A DNA stretch of 64,000 nt from Actinomycetes bacterium (GTDB lineage Bacteria > Actinomycetota > Actinomycetes > Actinomycetales > Microbacteriaceae): NCBI GenBank assembly GCA_023386365.1, contig JAEWJX010000069.1, positions 1 to 64,000 on the forward strand, read 5' to 3'. This document shows, piece after piece, positions 57,820 through 64,000 of this stretch. Under the pieces are notes generated by a model. That model did no database searches and was not told the origin of the DNA. It saw only the letters and a program-made list of their open reading frames with translations. Numbering within the stretch: the stretch's first letter is position 1; each line of letters starts with the position of its first letter. The position numbers were made by a program, and so were the translations under genes.

Positions 57820-58788
57820 TCAGGCTGCGCGGTACGCGGGAGGCTCGATGTCGACGAGGATGCGCGAGATGACGTCCTCGGCCTTCACGCCGGCGAAGTC
57901 CGACTCGGGGTCGATGACCAGACGGTGGGCGAGCACCGGAACAGCCAGCTCGCGAACGTCATCCGGGGTGACGTAGGTGCGCCCCTTCGAAATCGCCCAC
58001 GTCTTCACGGCGCGGGCGAGCGCCATGGCGCCGCGCATCGACACACCCAGCACCACATCGCGGTGCTTGCGGGTGGCGTCGACGATGTCCGACAGGTACT
58101 GCATGACGGCCTCGTCGACGTGCACCTCGGCGGCCAGCGCCGACATCGCCACGATCGACTCGGGCTTGATGATGGGCGACACGAGCGAGGCGCGGGCGCG
58201 CGTGCTCGAATCCATCAGCAGTGCGACGGCCGTCTTGGTGTCGGGGTAGCCGAGGCTCGTCTTGATGAGGAAGCGGTCCAGCTGTGCCTCGGGGAGCTTG
58301 TAGGTACCCGCCTGCTCGACCGGGTTCTGGGTGGCGATCACGAGGAACGGCGCACCCACCGAGTGGCCCTCGCCGTCGATGGTGACGACACCCTCCTCCA
58401 TGACCTCCAGCAGCGCCGACTGGGTCTTCGGGCTGGCGCGGTTGATCTCATCCGCGAGGACGATCGACGCGAAGATCGGGCCCGGGTGGAACTGGAAGCG
58501 GCCCTTGCCCTGGTCGTAGATCTGCACACCCGTCACATCCGACGGCAGCAGGTCGGGGGTGAACTGGATGCGGCTGGTCGTGCCGTCGAGCGTGTTGGCG
58601 AGCGACTTGGCGAGCACCGTCTTCCCCGTGCCCGGGTAGTCCTCCAGCAGCACATGCCCGTCGGAGATGAGCGCGGTCAGCACGAGCGTGATGACGTGGT
58701 CCTTGCCGACGATCGCCTTGTCGACGTTGGCGACGAGCTTCTGGAAGGCGTCGGCGAACCACGTCGCTTGCTCCTGCGTTGCGGCCAT
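57820..58788 (-). CDS. MoxR-family AAA+ ATPase, copy 2
   Basis: A 322-aa AAA+ ATPase with Walker A EDYPGTGKTVLAKSL, Walker B VLADEINRASPKTQSALLEV, sensor 1 VIATQNPVEQAGTY and a sensor-2 region in GVSMRGAMALARAVKTWA. Motif sequences differ from copy 1 (YPGTGKT against VPGVGKT; SMRGAM against SPRATL), so the cassettes diverged long ago or came from different lineages. It lies 25 bp after the giant repeat protein and 3 bp before DUF58, in a probable five-gene operon ending with the secretion ATPase. Confidence 0.9.
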   Translation of the reverse strand: MAATQEQATWFADAFQKLVANVDKAIVGKDHVITLVLTALISDGHVLLEDYPGTGKTVLAKSLANTLDGTTSRIQFTPDLLPSDVTGVQIYDQGKGRFQFHPGPIFASIVLADEINRASPKTQSALLEVMEEGVVTIDGEGHSVGAPFLVIATQNPVEQAGTYKLPEAQLDRFLIKTSLGYPDTKTAVALLMDSSTRARASLVSPIIKPESIVAMSALAAEVHVDEAVMQYLSDIVDATRKHRDVVLGVSMRGAMALARAVKTWAISKGRTYVTPDDVRELAVPVLAHRLVIDPESDFAGVKAEDVISRILVDIEPPAYRAA

Positions 58789-58813
58789 GTCAGTTCTTCC
58801 TCTTCGTTTCGTG

Positions 58814-61800
58814 TCAGTAGTTCGCGTGGTTGTTGCGCATGTCGTCCCACTGGGCCGACGACAGCCACGGCGAGTACAGGGTTCCGTCGGGTCCGCCGGT
58901 CGCGACCACACGCACGCGGGGTCCGCCGGTCGAGGCCTGCCACGAGCCGGTCAGGCGCACGCCCGTGCCCGGCACCGAGTTCGAGTTCGACGTGTAGACG
59001 CCCTCGACCTCGATGTAGATCGAGTAGTTGCCGCCCGTGTCGGTGAACTGCACGGCGACCCGCTTACAGGCGTAGTTGCCGTTGCTGCAGGTGTAGGTCT
59101 GTGCGCTCGTCCCGACGATCGCGATCGACGGATTGCGCGGCTGCACGATCGTGTGCGGGCCGTTGGAGGCGCCGTTGGTACCGGCCTTGTTCCGCACCTG
59201 GACGTCGATCGTGTAGGTGCCGGGGCCGTTGCGGCTGGCGCTCGTCGCGCCGCCCCACCCGCTCCAGGCCCCGCCGTTGACGCGGAACTGGTACTGGTAG
59301 TTCGCCGTCCCTCCGGGGGATGCGCCCGCCGCCGACCACGACCAGTTGACCGTCTGACCGCTCACGCCGCCCGAGATCGACACCGCCCCCGGGTTGCCCT
59401 GCGCGGTGATGCTGGTCGTCGCGGTTCCCGCCGCGCTGTACTTGCCCCCGGAGTTCACGGCGCGCACCTCGATCGTGTGCGATCCGGCTCCGACCGTGAG
59501 GTCACCCGTGTTCGTCGCGGTCGTGGCCTGCCAGCCGCCGCCGTCGAGACGCCACTCGTAGCTGACGGAGCCGCCGTTCGACGACACCCCGGCCCACGAC
59601 CCGCGGATCACGGCGTTCGGTGCCCACTGGTCGACCTTGGCGATGCTCGGGGCCGGTTGACCCGGTGTGCCGTAGGGGATCACCGCGTTGCTCGCGACCG
59701 ACCACTCCCCGGGACCGTGCTCGTTGATCGCGCGGACCGAGAACGTGTACGACGTTCCGTTGGTGAGTCCCGTGATGGTGCACGACGGCGGCCAGCAATC
59801 ACCCGGCATGGTGGCGGCGGGTGAGGACCGCACCTCGTACGAGGTGATCTCCTTGCCGTTCGAGGCGGGCGGCTGGAACCCGATGGTGACCGTGCCCTCG
59901 TCGCCCTGCGTGGGTACCGTCGGCTTCTGCACCTGGTCGGGCACGTCGCTCACGACGACCGTGATCGTGCCGCTGACCCGCCGGTCGACGTACTCGGTCG
60001 CATCCTGAATCGTGTAGGTGACCACCACCGTGCCGGACTTCAACGACGGGCTCGGCGTGATGCGCACCGTGTCGGCGGTGTGCGTGACGTCGGCCGGTTC
60101 GCCGGTGTTCTGCACCACAGCGTCGACGATCTCGAGCGGTTCGCCGGTCGATTCGAACGGGTTGGAGTCGTTGACGAGGGGGCTGGCGATCACCGCGCCG
60201 TCGCCGCGCTGCGTTTCGTACGCGTCCGCGACGGCCACCGCGGGCGCGCGACTCGATCCCACCACCGTCACGGTGAGCCGGGCCGGTACCTCGAACTTGT
60301 CCCACCGCAGGGTGACCCCCAGCTCGAAGACGGTGCCCTTCGGGGTGTTCCGCGGGGTGGTGACGGTGAGCACCGAGCCGTCGAGGCTTCCGGTGATCTT
60401 GCCGCCGAGGCCGGTCACGTTCGAGTACGTGACCTCCTGCAGGATCTGCGGATTCGGGTGGCCGGTGGAGGCGCGCAGGTCGACGGTCGCGTTCTCACCC
60501 ACCTCGAGCGGCACGTCGACCGGGGTCCAGGTGGGCGGGGTGTCGCGGAACTCCGGGTCGCCGACGACGATCGGCAACGTCAGCTGGATGGTGTTGCCCT
60601 TGGGGTCGTCCTTCGACGCACCGTCGGTGACGGTGAAGCTGATGGATGCGGGGCCGCGGTAGTCGAGCGCACCCTGGTAGCGGATGGTGTCCTCGTCGAC
60701 GTAGTTCGACGTGCCGTCGCTCTGGATCGACGTGACCGTCGCGGCGTCGGGGATCCACGCGTCGCGCCCGGAGGGCACTTTGACGATGTCGGCGAGGTTC
60801 CACTCACGCTCTTCGTTCATGGGCACGTACTGGACCGGCAGTGCGAGGTCGATGTACGGCGGGTCGTCGAACGCCTCGTCGACCGCCTCCGGGACCAGCA
60901 GGAACGCGGTCGCCGACAGCTCATCGCTCTCGTTGGTGACCCGGTACGCGATCGCCTGGCGCTTCTCCCCCGGGGTGACGGTGATCTTGCCGTGCTCGTC
61001 GGGCACGAGCTCGGCGGAGTCCGCGTTCGGGCCTTCGAGACTCACGACCAGCTCGTCGTTCGTGCCCGAGGGGTTGAACGCCGACCCGGCGAAGATGTCG
61101 ACCGTCAGCGACGACTTGCCGGCGATCTCCTTGCGGGTGATCTCGAGGTCGTTGGCCGACGGCGGAAGCAGCGGCGCGTCCGGGGTGACCTGCACGAGCA
61201 CGTAGGTGACGGCGGTGCCGCCCAGGTCGTTGCTCAGCGTGTAGCGGAGCGAGAAGGAGCGCTCGACGTCGGGGGCGGTCAGCACCAGGTACTGGCCGCC
61301 GACGACCTTCGCGTCGATGTCGTCGGGCACGTCGATCAGTTCGGGTTCGACCTTGATGGGCGAGCCCTGCGGGTCGGAGTCATTCGCCCGCAGATCGACC
61401 TGCGCGATGCGGCCCGGACGCACCGAGACGCTGTCGGGCACGGCGCTCGGGTTGCTGAGTTCGTCGGGGCGCGGGATCACGGCGATGCGGATCTCGGCGA
61501 TACCGGTCTCGCCGAAGGCGTCGAACACCTGATACGTGAACGTGTCGGTGCCGCTGGCGGCGGGCGACGCCGTGTACCGGATGTAGTCGGCGCCCTGCTC
61601 GTCGATGCTGCCGAGGGTGGGGCCGGTGGGGAGTCGCAGCAGCTGGGTCGAGTCGCCGTCCGGGTCGATGCGCTGCAGCGGCAGGTCGATGCGGATGGTG
61701 CCGCCCGCGAGCACCCGCGCCACCACGGGGAGCGGCTGGGGTGCGCGGTTGCTCTCCTCGTCGATGGGCGTGACCGTGAACACGACACTCGCCGCCGCGC

Positions 61801-64000
61801 TCTCTCCGAACGCGTCGAGCACCGCGTAGTCGGCCACATACTGACCGGGCTCGTCGGGGGCCTGGAACCGCACACGGTCGTTGTTCACGAACGCGATGCC
61901 GCCATCCGGCTCCGACAGCAGCTCGTCGGCGAGGAACATGCGCGAGTCGTCGGGGTGGTAGTCGTTGGCGAGCACGTCGACGGTGACGATGTCGCCCGCA
62001 CGCACCGTCACCGGGTCGTCCTTGGCGACCGGCGGTTGGTGCTTGGTGAGCGCCGGCACCGGCACGACGGTGACGCCGGCGGACGCCCGGCTGCTGCCGT
62101 CGGAGATCGTGTACGTGAAGCTCACCTGGCCGGTGAGCGCCTGCGGCGAGGTGACCCGCAGCAGTGTCGCCTCGAGCAGCTCGACGACGACACCCTTCGC
62201 GCGCACGTCGGCGGGCACCTCGACACTCTGCACGGCGAGGATGCGCCCCGTCGGGCTGACGTCGTTGGTGAGCACCGAGATGGTGGTCGGCTGATCGCCA
62301 CGCAGATACGCGGTGTCCTTCACGGCGATCGGCGGCAGCAGCTGATCGTCGGGCACCGCCGTCACGTCCACGCGGATGATGCCGATGCTCGACGCCGACC
62401 CCGCCTGCAGGCTGTACTCGAAGTAGTAGACGCCGGCCTCGGGGGCGTTGAAGCGCACCTCGTTCTTCTCGGTGTCGAGACTGGCGACGGCACCGTTGCC
62501 GGGATCCTGGATGCTGGTGATCGCGAGCGGCGCACCCGACGGTGAGATGTCGTTGGTGAGCGGCTTGATGACGATCGGCTCGTTGGTGAACGCGGTCTCG
62601 AAATCGGGGGTGCCCACGGGCTTCTGCGACCCGGCGGGCTGCACGTCGACGGTGAGGGTGCCGATCGCGGGGTCGCCGTTGCTGTCGGTGACCTGGAACT
62701 GCACCTCCTTCTCGCCCAGCTCCGAGGTGCGGTGGGTGAAGGTGATCACGCCATCCGGGGTGAACCGCACGAGGTCGCCCGAGGTGGGCGCCGCACCCAG
62801 CAGGTACATGTCGTCGCCGTCGGGGTCGCGCCAGTTGGCGAGCACGTTGTACTCGACCGTCTGGTTCGCCTCGACCGTCACCGCCGAACGCCGCAGCTCC
62901 ACGGGCTGCGCGTTCTGCCCGTCGGGCACGACCCGCGCGAACACCTCGGCGGTGGCGTTGCCGCCGCGCCCGTCGTCGACGGTGTAGCTGAAGCGGATGC
63001 TGCCCACGAAACCGGGCGCGGGAGTGAACTGCAGTGCGCGGTCGCCGTCGATCAGGTCGAGCGAGCCGGTGGTCTCGGCCACCTCGCCGTGCTCCGAGAT
63101 GATCAGCACGTCGCCGTCGGGGTCGGAGTCGTTGTCGAGCACCGACAGGATGGTGGTGCGACCGGGGCGGATGCCGAACTCGTCCGAGACGGCGGTCGGC
63201 GGGCGGTTCTGGTCGGTGCGTTCCGCGAGGGTGTCCTCGAAGGACTGCAGCGCCGACTCCTCGTCGCCTTCCTCCTCGGTCTCCTCCTGTTCGGGCGGCA
63301 CCACGTCGTCCCAGTTGTCGACGAGACGCATGTTCTCGCTCGGCAGCCACACGTTGCCGTTGGTGAGGTCGTTCAGCACGACCACGTTCCTGTTGACGCG
63401 GAACTCGAGGCGGCTGCCGGCCGTCGGCTGGTCGATGTCCTGAGCGGCCGGCTGCCGGTTGTCGCACGCAAGCAGGTAGAGCTGCGCGTGCGCCCACGCG
63501 CCGTGCGCGCAGCCGTCGAGGTTCACGGGCGCGGCGACGTCGTCGAGCGAGGTCGTGGCGTTCGCGGCCCCCGAGTCGAGCTGCTCCACGTTGCCCGAAC
63601 CGAGGTCGACGCGCAGCAGACCGGCGCCCGTCGCGAGCACCGCGTATGAAGACTCCGGGCTGCTCTGCTGCAGCTTCAGCGCGCGCTCGTCGCCGAGCGA
63701 CCGGACCGTGCCGTCCTGCATGACCAGTTCGTTGGTCGACTCGTCGAACACCACCACGCGATCGCCGATCGCCGCGAGCTGGAACTCGCCCACCTTCGGG
63801 AACGCGGACTCGACGGGCACGTCGGCGAGGGTCGGGATGCGGTACAGCGTCTTGTCTTCGGGGGACACGGCGACGATCTCACCGGACCCGGTGACGACCG
63901 CGTGACCGCCCGCCTTCAGGTCGAGCAGGGGAGGCGTGGAGATCACGTCGAGTTGCAGGTCACCCACCGACGGCAGCGCCCACAGCTTGCCCTCGGAGAC
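58814..64000 (-). CDS. Giant Ig/cadherin-like repeat protein with FN3 domain (5' end outside window)
   Basis: At least 1728 aa, open to the window edge; the codons before 63967 (VSEGKLWALPS) continue the frame, so the true start is outside. The visible N-terminal 270 residues resemble a beta-propeller (AAIGDRVVVFDESTNELVM). An acidic linker (PPEQEETEEEGDEE) follows, then about 11 Ig/cadherin-type modules marked by VLDNDSDPDGD, VLTNDVSPTG, VLANDYHPDD, LRANDSDPQG and PLVNDSNP. Next come an FN3-like domain (ITSYEVRSS, GLTNGTSYTFSVRAINE) and Gly/Ser-rich beta domains. No LPXTG or C-terminal TM is seen. It is probably extracellular and is first in the MoxR/DUF58/EssC operon. Confidence 0.85.
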   Translation of the reverse strand, partial: VSEGKLWALPSVGDLQLDVISTPPLLDLKAGGHAVVTGSGEIVAVSPEDKTLYRIPTLADVPVESAFPKVGEFQLAAIGDRVVVFDESTNELVMQDGTVRSLGDERALKLQQSSPESSYAVLATGAGLLRVDLGSGNVEQLDSGAANATTSLDDVAAPVNLDGCAHGAWAHAQLYLLACDNRQPAAQDIDQPTAGSRLEFRVNRNVVVLNDLTNGNVWLPSENMRLVDNWDDVVPPEQEETEEEGDEESALQSFEDTLAERTDQNRPPTAVSDEFGIRPGRTTILSVLDNDSDPDGDVLIISEHGEVAETTGSLDLIDGDRALQFTPAPGFVGSIRFSYTVDDGRGGNATAEVFARVVPDGQNAQPVELRRSAVTVEANQTVEYNVLANWRDPDGDDMYLLGAAPTSGDLVRFTPDGVITFTHRTSELGEKEVQFQVTDSNGDPAIGTLTVDVQPAGSQKPVGTPDFETAFTNEPIVIKPLTNDISPSGAPLAITSIQDPGNGAVASLDTEKNEVRFNAPEAGVYYFEYSLQAGSASSIGIIRVDVTAVPDDQLLPPIAVKDTAYLRGDQPTTISVLTNDVSPTGRILAVQSVEVPADVRAKGVVVELLEATLLRVTSPQALTGQVSFTYTISDGSSRASAGVTVVPVPALTKHQPPVAKDDPVTVRAGDIVTVDVLANDYHPDDSRMFLADELLSEPDGGIAFVNNDRVRFQAPDEPGQYVADYAVLDAFGESAAASVVFTVTPIDEESNRAPQPLPVVARVLAGGTIRIDLPLQRIDPDGDSTQLLRLPTGPTLGSIDEQGADYIRYTASPAASGTDTFTYQVFDAFGETGIAEIRIAVIPRPDELSNPSAVPDSVSVRPGRIAQVDLRANDSDPQGSPIKVEPELIDVPDDIDAKVVGGQYLVLTAPDVERSFSLRYTLSNDLGGTAVTYVLVQVTPDAPLLPPSANDLEITRKEIAGKSSLTVDIFAGSAFNPSGTNDELVVSLEGPNADSAELVPDEHGKITVTPGEKRQAIAYRVTNESDELSATAFLLVPEAVDEAFDDPPYIDLALPVQYVPMNEEREWNLADIVKVPSGRDAWIPDAATVTSIQSDGTSNYVDEDTIRYQGALDYRGPASISFTVTDGASKDDPKGNTIQLTLPIVVGDPEFRDTPPTWTPVDVPLEVGENATVDLRASTGHPNPQILQEVTYSNVTGLGGKITGSLDGSVLTVTTPRNTPKGTVFELGVTLRWDKFEVPARLTVTVVGSSRAPAVAVADAYETQRGDGAVIASPLVNDSNPFESTGEPLEIVDAVVQNTGEPADVTHTADTVRITPSPSLKSGTVVVTYTIQDATEYVDRRVSGTITVVVSDVPDQVQKPTVPTQGDEGTVTIGFQPPASNGKEITSYEVRSSPAATMPGDCWPPSCTITGLTNGTSYTFSVRAINEHGPGEWSVASNAVIPYGTPGQPAPSIAKVDQWAPNAVIRGSWAGVSSNGGSVSYEWRLDGGGWQATTATNTGDLTVGAGSHTIEVRAVNSGGKYSAAGTATTSITAQGNPGAVSISGGVSGQTVNWSWSAAGASPGGTANYQYQFRVNGGAWSGWGGATSASRNGPGTYTIDVQVRNKAGTNGASNGPHTIVQPRNPSIAIVGTSAQTYTCSNGNYACKRVAVQFTDTGGNYSIYIEVEGVYTSNSNSVPGTGVRLTGSWQASTGGPRVRVVATGGPDGTLYSPWLSSAQWDDMRNNHANY

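Noticed and set aside
44859..58788. Complete canonical ESX system
   Set aside because: Only an EssC/EccC-like ATPase and Esx-like proteins are present; EccB, EccD, EccE and mycosin are not found in the window.
60080..62545. Long plus-strand ORF opposite the giant repeat protein
   Set aside because: Shadow of the Ig-repeat coding frame; composition is typical of antisense frames and no start signal is seen.
63965..63967. GTG at 63967 as the start of the giant repeat protein
   Set aside because: The frame stays open to the window edge, the preceding codons look like normal protein, and no ribosome-binding site or signal peptide follows; the gene is treated as partial.

Overview
The window is chromosomal DNA from a high-GC actinobacterium, most probably of the Microbacteriaceae. 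The reasons are the strong G/C bias at third codon positions, frequent GTG starts, many 4-bp ATGA/GTGA gene overlaps, several probably leaderless genes (TANNNT box 6-7 nt before the start), a coenzyme F420 economy (cofC, cofD, cofE, fgd, F420-type flavoproteins), and actinobacterial gene families (DUF2510, DUF3515, WXG100, MoxR-DUF58-transglutaminase cassettes). About 58 coding features are supported. No tRNA, rRNA, insertion sequence, prophage or CRISPR array was seen.

Layout. 1-8630: a catabolic and uptake operon on the minus strand (beta-ureidopropionase-type amidohydrolase, dihydropyrimidinase, an LLM flavoprotein, and an NMT1/THI5-type ABC transporter with two permeases), faced by a divergent MocR/GntR-aminotransferase regulator. 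8712-19771: an F420 island with cofD, cofC, a three-gene F420-0-type ABC transporter, cofE and an LLM enzyme. A MoxR-DUF58-transglutaminase cassette (copy 1) sits inside it. 19844-29722: accessory enzymes and regulators, including a ribbon-helix-helix regulator with a dense TGACACC operator array heading a DUF4097/DrrAB-type ABC operon, F420-dependent glucose-6-phosphate dehydrogenase (fgd), and a TetR/hydrolase divergon with two palindromic operators. 29782-44713: housekeeping genes (coaD, recG, rsmD, thiL, ddl, gpsA, plsC-like, murA, leuD, leuC). A probable Leu-rich leader peptide precedes leuCD.

44859-64000 is the most unusual block: a type VII secretion-like locus, all on the minus strand. 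The inferred transcription order is a giant secreted or surface Ig/cadherin-like repeat protein (5' end outside the window), MoxR, DUF58, a transglutaminase-fold membrane protein that has lost its catalytic Cys and His, and an EssC/EccC-like FHA-FtsK ATPase that appears to start at a CTG codon. Next comes a separately promoted WXG100 protein, then a six-gene operon with a second small helical Esx-like protein, a large coiled-coil/TM protein, three proteins of unknown function and an FHA protein. No EccB, EccD, EccE, mycosin, EsaA or EssB homologue is visible.

How the genes fit together. Fgd would reduce F420 for the LLM oxidoreductases. CofD/C/E build or extend F420, and the ABC transporter may move F420-0. 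The first operon would import a pyrimidine- or hydantoin-like compound and open its ring to beta-amino acids, which the PLP-binding MocR protein may sense. The T7SS-like locus couples a cell-surface repeat protein, an AAA+ MoxR/DUF58 module and a WXG100 secretion ATPase in one operon.
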